Both the position numbers and the translations under genes were made by a program. This document shows, piece by piece, positions 43,701 to 58,700 of a stretch of DNA of 64,000 nucleotides; position 1 is the first letter of the stretch, and each line of letters starts with the position of its first letter. Source of the DNA: Datnioides undecimradiatus (Eukaryota > Chordata > Actinopteri > Lobotiformes > Datnioididae); the NCBI GenBank assembly GCA_008933995.1, contig WARS01000052.1, positions 5,332,001-5,396,000 of the forward strand. The letters run 5' to 3'. The notes beneath the pieces are model-generated. The model saw only the letters and a program-made list of their open reading frames with translations, was not told the origin of the DNA and did no database searches.

Positions 43701-46700
43701 GGCTACTGGAGAGGGGGTTGATGGGTAGAAATGCATTTATGTGAAAACCACACTGGTGGAAAAGCTATCTCACCTCTGATTGCTGTCTCACTCTCAACCT
43801 GTACTTATGAATCTTCACAAAATGACCTTAGCATACTCGCAGAACAGATTGTCCCGAACAGAAGGCTTTACTACCTCAAACACTTTTACAATTGTAGACA
43901 GTGTCTGTCCAAATACAAGTGTTTTTAATGTCAGTTTGAATGTATGATTTAAATGATGATTAAAACCTTCTCTGCCCTGGTAGAGCAAATCAAACCTTTC
44001 TAGGGGTTTAAACATTATCTCTCTTATAAAACTGGATCAAAAGTATCTCTTGAAAATATGGACAAGTCTGCACCTTTTGACTTGCGTCCACCCATGTTTT
44101 GGAAATGCCGGAATTAGTTATCCCAAAATGTATTGTGATGTAAAGTAAATCAAACGTTTTATTAATCTTAACCCTTGACCCTTACATTAAACAAGTGTTC
44201 TGGTTGTTTAACCGTAACCATAGTTCATCCTTAGTTTATTGCCATGACAGCAACCATAACATAGCTGCCATGAGCAAATAGTGTAGAAAGGAAGAGTTTA
44301 TAAGAAGTTGTCTCTGGCTGGATTAAACAATGTTCTTAAATGTATTCTGGGACCTGGCCGATTCGTTCAGTATTGACTTTGTCATCAGTCTAGTTTAAAC
44401 CCCATGATTTTTCATTAGGTGTCTTATGTGTCAACAGTCAAAAGAAAAATTTATTATTATGCAATACTGGACTGGACCTGTGTTCTTTGAAAAGAAAGCA
44501 CTAAGCCTATTGTGCAGTATTATTTTTTTGTGTTTCATTAATGTTTACACACATTCATAGCTTAAATCAGCACACTATTACCTGTTACTATTACCTATTG
44601 CAAAAACGTCAAAGGCCATATGTAAAATCCTTAGGAAACCTCCAGCATTGATGTGCTGTATCAGTGTAGTAAGTGTAGAGAACACACAACTCATGAGAGA
44701 CCTCATGCAGAAGTTAATGTCTGCCTACTGAGGACTCTGCTTCATCCTACAAGGCTTGTACTGCAACCAAAGACCAAACTGGCCCAATTCCTTCCAACCA
44801 TGTAAATAAAAGGGTACTAAAAGGGAAAAGCGAAATGAAACGCAACAAGAAAACAAGCCCTCTGGTCACATGAAGAAGAGACGAGCTGTGCCTGAAACTC
44901 TTGGTTGTTTACAGCAATATGATCCCTACCTAATTGCTATGTCTGGATGGAGAGTACTCTTGTTTATCCCTCCGCACTGCTCTGATTGCATGCTTTGGCT
45001 CCTTTAGGGTGGCTCAGCCCAGTTCTGAGGCTCTGCATGTCTACTTGGGCACTCCCCAGTGTGTTCCCTCTCCCGAGCCAACTGGAGAAACCCCCGGCAG
45101 AACTGTCACTGTCAGTCTTGTTATTACCAACAAGCCTCATCTGTCCTGGACGATGATAATAATACCATCTTAGCCAAGACAACACTTATTCAGCCTTGGA
45201 GAATGGGGCTGGATGCACTTCTGTCAGAGTCAGATGTTGGCTTGAATTGCATTATATTTGAAAAGACAATTACCACACTGGAATCAAAGACAGTTGTATC
45301 ATCTCTTACAAAAACTGATTTCTCTAGTTTCCACCCTACCCTCTGTTGTTTCAAGTTCTCCAATATGGTGCAGTTGTCTCAGAGAAGAATGGATGGAGCT
45401 GACTTGGTGAGGAAGTTTGCAATGTGGTGCTGCAGGGGGGTGTCCAGATGCCATTAAGAAGGAAGCTGTTTTTAGTGAGCCCCAGCTGGTGCAGAGGCTG
45501 CCTCCTCTCTGATGGTGTCATGGATGTTGCCAGCAGTGGGCTGCTGCTCCCTGGCTCTCCCATGAGACTCGTTCTAGGGAATAATGGCACGAGGAGGAGG
45601 AGGAGTAAGAAGGTCCTCTAACTGAGATTAATTAAGGTTTTTGTATTATGCTAGGCACAATAGCAAATACAGCTCCAGCTAAATGACTTATTGTTGGATT
45701 CTTAATGTCTGCTCTAAATATGTTGAGGGAGAGAAATTGAATGTTTTGTCTCTCTGTTGCACAGGGTCTTTGTTTTGATAGCATGCCCTTGGTCTATAAT
45801 GACACCTAGACAATAGTGCAGGATTGGCAGAATGAGGTTCTTCATAGGGTAGCAGTGATCTTCTCTCATCCTGGTTCTTTCTTGTCAGGTTCATAATACA
45901 TTCATGCAAATGCAGCTCACTCTTGAACCCACAAGGCTACCTTATTTAGAGAGCAGCCTGAGTGCATATGGATATGGATATGACTGATGGTTTTAAAGGC
46001 AAACAGTTCTTATTTTTGACCATTTCAATCAAAGGCTAATGAATCGACCAAGCCCCTGTGCCTTTCACTGGACAACCAATGTTGTTTACAGTGCTGTGTG
46101 GGATGTACAAACGAAAGAGGAAGAGGATAGCCACTTAAAATATGAGAGCAGAGAACACCCACTGACTGAAGGACGTCAGAAATTTAATCAGAATTTAAAT
46201 CACATCAGCAAAAGATGGGATTTGGTGTTGAAGAGGGAGGGGGCCTGTCTTGTGAAAATAAGCTAATTGCTTTTGAGCCATTCACAACTTTGTGTGAAAA
46301 TCACACCTTGCACAGCGTTGGCAAGGTTGTGAGGTTAAGGAGAAACCCCATTATATGATTAGGGGACGAACCAGAACAGCAAATTACAACATCTGATCAA
46401 TTCGTGAATTAATTCCTGGGCATGACAGACTGCGATTTTCAATTTACCATGTTTGTGGGGTTAAGAAGTGTACTGTGGTTTGAGCAAACAGGATCGTACC
46501 CATTACTATAAAACAGGATTATGACCGCACATTGTACTGTCATGATGGAGGACATATTTGCATACTGTATCTTTTCCCTGTAGTGTGCCTGGTATGTTCA
46601 ATTAAGGCTAATGATGCAGCGAGGAAACACGTGAACACTCTGTTGTGTAATGGGTTTGTATCAGGCAAATGGGCTATTATATGACCCATTTATTGCAGTG

Positions 46701-49700
46701 GAGCGCCAGCAGTGCGTGGTGCATATTAAGATGACATATTAAGCCATTAAGATTAGCTGTTGATTGACACATAGCAACAAAAGATGCTGCCGTGGAACAT
46801 AATAAGGGTCAGTTGTTGCCCCTGACTAAAATGACAGGGCTGGAACATGTTGTGCATGATGGATGGTTTTGGGTGAATCTGTTTGACACCATCAAAGAAA
46901 CCTGGCAGGTCCTTCATATGGAGAAGCCCAAACTTATTCAGTGTTACTTTATCAGGCCCTTTTCATGTTTCAGAGGACACAGGGAAAGTTCTGGAAAATT
47001 GAGTGGAGGCCACGGCTGTTCACATTAACGGCCTAACCCTCACAGCGAGAGCATTTTTGATTGGTGGCAGACAGTGAGAATAGCCCTGTCTTCATTGACA
47101 TTTCTGAAGCGGCAGCCGTGCTTTTCTCCGGTGGTGACCTCTGTGAATTTTATTAGCAAATGAGACCTGGAGGGTTTGGGTTTAAAGAGCGCCCCTTCAT
47201 TCTGATTTCCACCACATAATGATTTCCACAGAGTTCAGGACCTGAATGGAGGAGAAATAATGAGCGTTAGTCATTACTGCAAATTATATCCTCCGCTCAG
47301 ACCATCACTCAACTCATAATTAATCTAAATACCTTCAACCTATAGACTTTGATGATTAGGATTAGACAGTAGCCTATTTGTGTGAACTAAATTATAACAG
47401 ACCAGCGTACTTCCCTTAAGACGGCTTCCCTACTATTTCGAGAGAGAACCAAGGGGAAAAAAAGCACAATTTCCAAATGGAGCATCTTTACCAGCTCAGG
47501 TGTATTTTGCAACATCGTGCTTGAAAACAATTCCTCTACTTGTATCCCTACTGTGTAGAGCATTTGTTCATTTTTAAAAAAGATTTATACAATATTGTGC
47601 TTAAGGTAAATCATATTTTAAACACTGAATGCTAGGTAGTCTGGAGCAGTGTCTTCAGAGTTTTTGTTATAATCAAGCTTAAATGCAAGAGAATATGTTT
47701 AATAGGATTAATCTGACATTTTTCTCAGGTCACTGCTCTCTGTCTCCTTCTCTACCAACCCTAAACCTCCTCTTGCTTTCTGTTATGATTACAAAACATA
47801 CAAGACATGAGACTTTATTGCTGGAAATGAAGAAATTAGGACATGGTCTCATTACATTGTTGTAATCCTGAAAAGCTGTCATTTCTAAATTGAGTTTGCA
47901 AGACTTATAAAGGCAAGAATTCATGCTGTATATCATTTTGTCTTTCGATGGATTATGATCATTACATTTTGCCTGTTTCCTTGAGATAATGTCAGAGTTG
48001 TAATGCTCAGAAAAATTGGCTTTAATGCACGACAACCATTGTTTCAATAGAAATATCTAGAGGCCACCAAAAAATTATTTCACTGAGAGATTAGGTGCTG
48101 CTGCTTTTATGGAACTTGTTTTCCACATGGACACAATGAGTGAGACAATCTCCCAAATGCTCTGCCAGTGTGAATGAGATGACAGGTCCAAGGATTAACC
48201 TGATGGAGACCTTCCCCTGGATTATCTCCATGTTTCTGTCTGAATGGCTCATTGTGCTATTAAACCATTAAGGCTGTTAGGCTAAATTGCTTCATGTCCA
48301 GTCTAACCTGAAGATTTGTGGGTTTACACTTGCTGGAAACGTTAAATGAAAAGAAAACACTTCACCAATGTTGACAAGATATTCAGCTTGTAAAGCTGCA
48401 GCCTCATAATGGTTTAATTAATGAAGTTTTAGATGTTGTCCTTGTTAGCTTTTACAGAGGAACAATATAAAGGATCCTTACATGGAAACAATACAATTTG
48501 GCATGGGTTGTGTATTGCCCAAGAGGGCTCCTGGGAGGGCTGCCAGTAATTAAAAACACCCATAACATCAATGGCACCCATCTACCAAGCATCAGTGATA
48601 CCAGTGGGATGATGTTCCTGCACAAACCCCAAAGGATACTGAAAGAAAATGAAAACTAGAATCGACATACCACTATAGCACAGAGCAGTTTTTTCCATAA
48701 ACTGCAAAGCAACTCTACTTTTATAAATTCAAAAGTAATAGTTTATTTCTTTGACTTATTATTTATTCATCCATATGACAATGTATTTCTGTTTTGTTAC
48801 TAATGCAAAGGGACTGCAAACTGTTGTTGTTATACTATTCTTTGTTGCAGAATAATAAATTGTCCTATTTCCTAATTTTTTTGCTCTCCTATAATATTGT
48901 AAGAATCACAATGGACGGTTAAAACAAACAAAACAAAAAAACATGGAAGAATCAGAGATAATGGTGTTCTTCCACACATTCTTTTTCCTTGTGAACACTT
49001 GGCATCTAAATTACCAATGATACATTTTGGCAGCCAACAGTTTGGTCAGCGATTTGGGGCTGTGCTTTGCCAGTAGCTGCAAATGTAGGAGCTGGTAAGC
49101 TTACTGCTTTTTAGCTCCACATTGTCCGATTATTTTTTTCAAACCTGTAGTCATCAGCCAAGCAGATACAGTTTTATGTTACATTCTTTATCAGACAATT
49201 TATCAGACTGAATATCTGAAAACCTTTCTGTGGAGCTACAAAATCCAGTCAGCTTTCTCCACATGCAGTGGTACTCCAGAGAGTTTGAGGCCTAAAACTG
49301 GTGGAGATCCCTTTTAATTGAATTAAAACCAACAAATTACAGAAATTCACTGAAATGTGAATTTTTGGCACCCATTCACTTATAGCTTTTGACAGTGAAT
49401 TGTCTGATAATCAGTGCATAGCTCTTGTTTTCAGTGTAACACCCCACATTCAGACACAGTTTCCTTGTTAATATCTTAGTTTAATGAAAGTCATACATTT
49501 CTTTTTGAGCTGTGTGCCCTTCATTTCCAAACAGCAACATGAATGTATAGCATCAGCAGTAGGAACACATCTTTTACTAATTCATTTTTCATACCAGCCT
49601 CCATGTTCTCCATGTTCAGCCATCATTGTAATGGAAGGTGAAGGTGGCCTACATTGGAATAATAATAAATCTGTTCCTCTGAATACCTTAGACAATAACC

Positions 49701-52700
49701 GAGCCCTGGCCTTTACAGAGTTGCAGAGACGGGCCTTGAGTGTGCTGAGAGCTCTCTATTTTTAATTGGTCTTGAACACGCCATTGTTAAGGCAAAAGAG
49801 ATAGAGAAAGAAGAGGAGAGGGAGAGAAAACACCCTTGTGCATCACTAGCACATTAGCACAGCACTAACACAGTGTCATTATAATTTGCTCTTAGTCTCG
49901 CTGGCTAATTAGCCTGTCATGGTGCAGCAGGTCCTGCGGAGTATGTGGTCATAATGCTCTGAGAGCATAGAAACTGAATGGCAGTCAGTGTTTCTTTTCA
50001 TCTTTTTCACTTCTGTTACACAGTGACAGCATGATGAGGCCACACAATGTCTCTTGAACTAATAAATAATATATGTATTCTTATGTTTTAAGGTGGTCAA
50101 TAATGAGGAAAGAAAAGACTTTTTCCCATTGTTGTGTTCAAGTTCACTGACCCAAATCAAGATGATTTGTAGGCTTCAGATTTGGTGACAGGAATTTCAC
50201 AGTCTTGTTGCAACAGTTTTGCAAGCTGACTAGCAGAGAAGAAAAAATGTGCTAATATTTGTATGCATTTCTATTGAGTAAGTGCACTTTAATACCTATG
50301 GACATTGGATTAAGCTTTATTAAACAAGAATGGACTGCATACAAAGGGTACCTTTTGTTTTATTAATATTGCATTAGCATGGTAGTAAAAAATGTACAAA
50401 TACCGCTTGAGGGATCTGATATTTTCATCTCTAATTACCAACAAAGAGCGCTGCTGTGCATAAATCTCCTGTGCAACACTGTCACAACGTGGCTGTTTGA
50501 AATGAAAAGTAAACAGCCTGTTTTAATCATAGAGGAAAGCAGTTGTGCCAGCATCTTTGTCTTTGTAACATGAGCTACAACTGAACAATTCATCAACTGA
50601 TTATTAGTGCTGGTTCGCATCACGCCAAGGGTTGCTGATGCCTCAAAGGGAAAAAACAAAAATGTTCTGGGCACTTGAGCAGATGGCTGGATGTTATTAA
50701 AGAGACCTCCAAGCCCTCACAGAGAGGCACCTGATTGAGGTTGGACAAACAAGTGTCTCAAAGTCGACTCCTCTCCTGCCCTTCTATATGTACCTTACAC
50801 AACTTCTTGCATAGCCTCTGAAATAATTAGCTTCGTCATTTGAATCAGACACAAACTGAATCTGAATAATACATTACAAAGCTCTAGGAGAACAGCAGTG
50901 TGCTGTTCACAATAGTGAGTCATAACAGTGTGATCACGCTGTGCAGGAAAGTCTATAACACAGGAAAGCCACTATCATAAATAGCTAATCACAAGTTGAA
51001 AAGTACCTTTTTATTATAGTAAACACAGTTGTGAAAGGCCTTGTATGACACACTCAGATCTTAATGCAAATGAAACCACAAACAAACTAGTAAAAACATA
51101 AAAAAAGGCTTAGTGCAATCCACGATTAAAGAATAAAGGACTTTATTATCGCATAAATTGAAACACTTATTCACCCTTTTGTTTATCCATCGTACTTAAA
51201 TTATGTAATTATTTCCTAAGCTTCCAGCTGAATCTTACAGTCCTCCTTAGTGGATGGAGTCTGCTCAGTTGTCATGGCAATAGCTGAGTTGTCATCATGT
51301 GATCTAAGTTTGGAATGTGGAGCCTTTCAGTTGTCATGGAGACAGGTCCGTAGTTCCGAAGTCCCTCATTTACTGTAGGTAATGTGATGACAGCTGAGCG
51401 ATGTCCACTACAAGTGAGCCAGCTACATCCTATGACAAAAAACATTAAGAAATGGTAAATAACACTTAAGTTGCAACTACTATTTCATTATTGCACTTCA
51501 CTTTTACTCTCACTTTCTAGTTATTGGTTTGTATTTCATAGATGCTTGTATTTCATAGTTACTGGGTGGTGTCCTGGAAGGGATACTGCTCAGTTAAATT
51601 ATAGTTCTTCTGGGGTGCAACAAGCAAGGGTGATTGGGAGTGATGCTTCGTGCCTGATCTGAACCTGAGCAGTATTCTGTTGTGGACATCTGCGCAAGTC
51701 AAGATATGTTTTTGGGCCAAACAGCATGAAAAGAACTGCCTTACCCACTACCTAACTTAAAAAGTGTTTTTTTTCTGCTTGCATTTGCACCACCAATAGG
51801 AAAGTGGTTACATGAGTTGGCCAGCCGTTAAAAGGCATTGTTTCACCAGCAGTATTGCATTCTTTTGTGTTCACGGTTTAACTTCTGTCTGGATGACTTA
51901 TAATATGTTCATATTAAAATCCAACTCCTCCTTGAAAAGGATACTCATTTGACCCAAACCCTGTAAAGATCCTTTAAAACAACAACTTGCTTGTGCCTGA
52001 CAAACAAAGCTAAGGAGGCTGACTCTGTGTCATCACAACTCACTGCTCCACCTCCTCATCCTCGTCTGCTCCCTCTCCTCCTGTTTCATTGTGTAAACAT
52101 GACAGAACCCCCACTCGTTATCTGAAGCTGGAGACAGATGGAATTGGTGAGCGTTACAAGTGCAGCACAACAAGACAAGTGGGTAAGCTCGAGTCATTGA
52201 TGGAGCAAATAGGGTTTTGTGAGAGGCTGTTTGGCTGACACAGTCGGGGACCAAGCCTGCTGATTTAGTTGACGTTATTCACCCTTTTTAACACCATATC
52301 TGAGTGAATCACCAGATGTTAAATTTAATGACAAAGATTCATATCCACTGCGGTTCAGCTCTGCCTCACATGCAGGAGAGCAGAGCTAACAGGTTGTTTG
52401 TCTCACCTCTAAGCAAAATGTGCCTTCCAATCACTACCGCACTTCCAAAAAGACGTATTTCAACATAAACTGAGTCTTTTTGGCCCTGTCTCAAATGCTG
52501 TTACGATTTGTGCCATCTCATTACCAAGCCAAGCTAAATAGGATGATGACAAATAGAATGTGTTCTGCATCTCCTTGAAAGTTTGCCAATATAATAATTC
52601 TCACTTGTGTTTTATTGGCAAGAGGGGAGAGAATTAGATTAACCTTTAATATTGAACCAAAGCGATAAAATCTAAATGGGGCTTGGTTGGCAAATAGATC

Positions 52701-55700
52701 TTAACTTATTGATTTCTCATCATTTCCCTTCTCTGTGTCATTGAGGGGGGAAAACACTCGTCTCAATCTCTAATGCCGCATTTGTAGAATTAGTCTTTTA
52801 TTGTCTTTGTATTTTGATGAATGGTAATGATAACAGAGTTTCTATCAATCCAAAGATAAGAGCATTTTCCCATTAATGCTTGAATTCTCAGCCCTAATAG
52901 GAAAGGTCTGAGCACAGTCATTTACCTGTCTCCTATGTACTCTAAAAAGATTGGCCCTTTTATTTAGTTACTGTTAAACTGCAGGACCTGATTGCTAGAA
53001 ATGACATGATTCTTGTTAAGGTTATCTTTCTGTGGTGCCCAACAACATAACCCAATAGGTCCATGTTATTTTTCAATGTAGCCAGGGATAAAATCTGTAA
53101 GTATTTAATTGACTGCAACATTAGTCTGGCATCTACTTTAAAGGTCCATTACGTGTATTTATTTGCCACTAGCTCACTGTTGAAGATGGGAAACGACACA
53201 GCCACATTTCTAATCATAATCACAGAGCTTTGAGAGATGTTGTCATTTGGTGTCATTCTTTTGACTTGTTGTTGAAAGTCGCTATGCAAATGGAAATGCC
53301 TTGCTTTGCTTCCTTTCGGAAAATAAGTGGGTGTTTAAATGTAACACGGGAGTTAAATGAACGTGTCAAACACAGGCTTCAAATCATTTGCCTTTAGTGT
53401 GCAACTACATTAATTTCTGTTTGAGGCACAGCAAAGCTTTTAGTGACATGCTATGACACATGCTGCGAATGAAAGGTATTGATTCACAAAGTACTACTGA
53501 AAATAGAGGCAATGTCACTAGTTTTTCAGGTCTTTGTACATAAACTACAGTAGTAGGCACATACATTTTTGTCCTGTACAAAACTTCATGCAAGTCCTTT
53601 TCATTCTGGGCCAAAGTGGTGGACTGACCAACACTGTCTTTGAGTAGAGCCATAAGCATGGCCCAAAGTCTCTTCCTGATCATTATATGCACTTCAATTC
53701 TTTTAAAACAGTATTTGCAAATACCCTTCTACAAATATCAGTTTGCCTGAAACTGTTTGGGATACTGGTTGAATGAAGTTGCTAATAAAGCTGCTCAACT
53801 CATCAGTTAAAATTGTTGTCCATGTTGCAGGTTCAGCCTTCATGATGGTGAACACATCAGGACGCTTTGCAGGACAGAAGGCCTTACTGCTTACACCGCA
53901 ACTACGGGAGAATGACACCCATTGCGTTACCTTCCACTACTACATAGGAGGCAGAGACAACAGCCACCCAGGTCACCTAAATGTCTACATCAAAGAAAAC
54001 AACAGTCCCATGGGGATGCCAGTTTGGAACGTGTCAGGTCCGGCCACTCGCTCATGGGGTCAGATAGAGCTGGCCATCAGCACCTACTGGCCTAACTTCT
54101 ACCAGGTGTGGACATGCAGACTAAATCCAGCCCTCTTTTGCATGATGTCTCATCACAAAACTAGGTTGCTTATTGTTAGCAGCCTTTATACTTGAGCCAA
54201 AGTGATTAAAGCCTGTTCACTGGGTGGAGCAAGACAAATTTATTATTTGAGAGGGTCCAAACAATCGCACAATAGTCTATTCAAAACACCTAAGATTATT
54301 GATTTCTGGGGGTACCTCGGTATCCATGGTAATCTGTGCTCTCTCCTTTCCATCTGAGCCAGTTCTCTTTTTCCAATTCTGAAAACTCATTTTCACTTAC
54401 CAATGCACATGACTGCTGGCCAGGGCAAGGTGATTTCACACTTGCCTGGCTATTAGTCTTCGCCCGGCTTGTTCCACGAGTCCACCAAATGTTAATTGAT
54501 GCAGAGAGACCCCTTAACCTCCCAATGGGAGACAGTCCCTTGGTGAATTATTTCATTATTGCCTGGCAGCGCTGGTCCACAGTGAAGCTGAGGGGAGTCC
54601 TCCTGCCTGCTCATCATAGCAACCCTGATAACTTAGTTAACAAGGGACACCGCTGAGCTTCTCACTGCAGAATGCAAGATAGGAGCCTTAACGAGAGGCA
54701 CATGGACAAAAGAAAGACAGAAGAGGGGGAAAGCAACAGTTTTGACAGGCAGAATATGCTGCAGCTACCACTAATAGTCACCGCTGACTGTTGACAAGAT
54801 GGTGACCCTTGTGTGACATAATGATGCAAAGCCAGTCTGGTCAAATGGTTTGGCTCAAGACACTTAGAGATTGAAGGAGCCAGTCTGTAGTGAAGGCACA
54901 GCTTGTTATGTCTTGAGTCATCCCACATGCAGAATTCATGGCTGAACTAATCACCAGTAACTTTGAAATTAACAAATAAAACATTGTGCTCAGCTTTCAC
55001 TTGTGAAGTTCAGGCAGTCTGACCTCAACTACTTTGTCAATGTGACAAACCACCTTTGAAGGAACTGGTGTGAATTCTGAGCGAAGTTCAGTGAAGGTTG
55101 AGCATTCTGACTGGCTGCTCACGGTGTGTTTCAGCTAAAATCTGCATGTATGGTTAGCATGTAGGCCCCAAATGACATATCATGCTTACCAGTGACTTCA
55201 GGAAAATCCCAGCATCTGTTGTCTGTCAAACCCCAGTGAAAGATCTGTCTGTGTTTGTAGATCCAAACTGACAAATGTGGGTAAATGCAAGGATGATAAT
55301 GATCTTAGCACCACTCTCAGTCAAGAAAAGAGAGAACAATGCTTAAAATTGTCACTAATTAACAACATGGCACTAATTATAGGTATCTTTAATTGCATAG
55401 TAACCTACGCAATTGTCAAAGGGAAGCCACCTGATACTTGGAAATTATTTTATAATTACCGGTAAGGCTTTTAGTCATCATGAGCCTTTCAGCCTTTGAT
55501 AATTACTCTTCTGTCAGGTCATCCCTAAAACTTTTAATTGAGATTGTCATGCATTTCCAAAACTGCTGAATGGTGTGAAAAAAAATCAGAAAACCCAATG
55601 CATAACCTGCTAATGTTTTGCACATACAACTCAAAATATGCACTGTGCACAACATCAACATCTACTATTCATCCTGATATGCAGCAGTACATGGAGAGAG

Positions 55701-58700
55701 GAAAAACCCAAATGTCCTCATCTATCTTGATTTCAATACAGTAGAACCTATGGCAGAGCTAATCAATCCTACTGTAATGTAGTACTTAGCCAAGTCCCTG
55801 AGGGATAGTCAGTGCAGCGATGTAGACATTGAATGTTGGGTTCACTGTCTGTCTCTCTGACAAATGAGGATGGTGAACTTTCCTGTGACATCAACAGCTT
55901 TCGTCCCATGTGAATATTTTCACTCTGTGGGTCAGGCCCAATTATGCACTGCACTATCATTGATGTTGGAATCAATTATATCACAGCTATTAGGCAGGCT
56001 GACTGATGTCTGTTGCACAAACAAAGGATTTCAATTAGAGAGTGGGGGCTAGTTCATTTGTCTGGTGGCGATATATGGAGTGGTTGGCCTTTTAATTTCC
56101 TTTAAATTAGCCTGTAATGAGGCCATAATTGGCACCCAAGACATTCACTTTCATATTTCATGAGACAAAAAAAGAAATTTATAATTAGACAGCCTTATCT
56201 GAAGGCATCCTGCCTCCCAGATGACAATGGTAACTATCTCCGCCTCCACATTCCTGGCTACAAAGGGAATCTTAGAGACGTATGTGTGTGCAGCCTCACT
56301 ACAACTTGCAGGACACAAGTTTCTGGTTGGCACTGTATATGGAACATACCCATTAATATATACCATTCATGGGAAGAAATAGGCTTATATTTAGGGAATA
56401 ATGGCATGTAAAACATGTGTAGTCTGAGTGCGTGTGGTGTAATGGGTCTCTGCACCACACCCTGGGTTTGGGAGGGGACTGGCATTCTGTTTCCCTTTTT
56501 ATCACACTGCAGACCAGTGAGTACATAACTCTGACATTCTGCAGGAACACGCCCTCTGTCAGGGCTTAGGACCATTTGTTTTGCAGGAGAACTTGGCCCT
56601 TAAAATAGGGTCATGTGAGTACTACACAGCACAGTTGTGCTTGATTTTAGATTTTCTGTTGTCAGAGATAGCAACAAACCTGTCAACCAAGAAACACTAG
56701 ACACAGCAAATGTGAAATGCAACAGCAGTCCCTGTTTTAAGAAAGGGATAATCTTTACATTTTCATTAAATGGTCGACTGACTCAAGCTTCTAAGATTCC
56801 CCCTAAAAATGTATTTTTATAAAGCCTACCTCTTTAATAGTAAGCAGTGCCAACAGTGCTGTTAATGGTAACATCTTTTATATCAAGTTCTGTGAATCAT
56901 CCAAAGTAAACAGTGGCCACTTGCTCAAGCTGGTCCCAAACATAATTTCAGTCCAGTTATAATATAAGCTAAGTGAATATTTACAGATGGCACCACATAA
57001 TCTCATTCTTAGGTCTTGATTACAGTTGCTGTCACTAAATATTTACTTCCTGTAACAAGCTAGTGAAAGTGTTTCCTAGTTATATCAACCAACCAGCCAA
57101 CCAAGCTAATGTTAGCCTGCTAACATAACAAAATAAAATAGAAAAAATAAATAGAAAAAAATAAAGTTTATATCTACAAAAACTGCCGGCTGGGTTTTGC
57201 TTCCTAAAACTATTATAGTTGTACATTACAGTAGGTCACAGCATGTGATGCTCCTGTGACTTCCTGTTTACATACTGCCCTGGATCGATTTAACAGTGCC
57301 ACAGATGTTTGCTAACAAATTCACACATTACTAAATCTGTACCAGCTGAGGCATTTCCATCTTTCCAGTCCTGGGAAGGGACTATTAATATTCATGTTGA
57401 AATTGTTTTGTGGGCTAAAATCTCAGCAACTGTACAGGTAAAGTTAAATAATTGCATAGTGGTAAGGAAGCATTCAATTTGGGTGAACTGATTCCTTAAA
57501 CATTGCTGTAATCTTACAGTAGGTGTCTATGTCGTTGTCACAGACTGTGTGCTAATCATCTCAAGGCTCAAACCTAATTTAACACTTGCATGTCATAACA
57601 CCTATTGACTGTGACATATTGTGGAAATAACGTCAGTGGCCTGCAGCTGTGTGATCAGCTGCAGCCCAGCTCAGAACAGATCGCATTAGCAGGAGCTGGA
57701 CTTCTTCTGTGCACACGGGCAGCCTCACTCAAGTGCCATTTGAAGACGTGGTCATTTATCATTGGTGTTATGAGTCTCCTCTCTCCTCCTCAGATTGTGT
57801 TTGAAGCCGTAACCTCAGGGCAGCGTGGCTTGCTGGCCATCAAAGACGTCGTGGTCCAGGGCCACCAGTGCAGTAAGTCCTTTTTCCCTTCACCATAAAA
57901 GAATATCATCAAAGAGTCATTGTCCTTTCCATGACACCCACCCAAATACCTGTATCGTTGTTCTATCCAAGGCCTCCCAATCAAACAAAAGGCCTTCAAA
58001 GACTGTAGTACAGCCAATCCAGAGTGTAAACCTCCCTCCTCCTAGCTCCCTCAAGATTTATGAGCCTACAGTTGACATGCTGAAGTGTGCTTAGGATTTA
58101 ATGCTGTAGTGGCCGTGTTAAATCTGTCCTTTGAGAAATGGGAGAAATAGTGCAAAAAATGGGGACGCAAAACAAATACAACCATAACGTCTGCCGCTGC
58201 TTGTGTGTGGATTCCACTATACTTCGCCTCCCTGAAGGATATTCAGTAAAGCATCTAATCTCTCAGATGTTCAGATTTCTGCTGTCCTCGCTGAATATAA
58301 GTACAGGCACTTCAGAGCGCGCTGTGGAGCTAATGAACGTGTAATCACTAGCATATTTAGATTTTTTTTCTGCTTTGGCTTTTGGGATGGGCTACTGCTG
58401 TGGGAGTACAAGGATGAGGGCTCTTCAGGATTCCTTATTGCTATGCTTTTGAGCACTGAGAGTCATGGTAGTCCATATGGCACTCCTCAAGTTTATACTA
58501 ATAGGTATTCTCACTCTATAGTCTTAAGTCTAAATCAATACCACACGGGTTTTCATCAATTGATTTATACTTTACTCCACCCCTCATAGCTGAAGTATCA
58601 AGCTCTGATTGTTAGGCACTAATGATCTGGTAACCATTTGAAAGCAGATGAATTCCTACAAATGTTACATCAATAAGATGGATTTATATACTGATAGGTG

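Larger units (their letters stand above)
42045..53830 (+). other. ptprm: ptprm intron 2 (11.8 kb)
   Basis: Begins gtaagg and ends ttgttgtccatgttgcag. No nested gene or RNA gene is recognised, and few repeats are visible compared with intron 1. It contains two motif-dense stretches that could be regulatory (43010-43270 and 46290-46790) and a cluster of RFX-like words (51268-51343). The ORFs within it are scattered, short and without recognisable domains. Confidence 0.9.

Noticed and set aside
45059-45621. Overlapping ORFs on both strands near 45.1-45.6 kb
   Set aside because: No homologous family was recognised; they look like chance open frames in a locally GC-richer part of intron 2.
53773-54195. 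140-aa ORF as a stand-alone MAM-like gene
   Set aside because: It is ptprm exon 3 plus a few intronic codons on each side. The residues flanking the AG and GT sites do not match the family.
56432-56460. GTGTGGTG / CACCACAC stem as a tRNA or small RNA gene
   Set aside because: There is no cloverleaf and no A and B box, just an 8-bp inverted repeat with a 13-nt loop.
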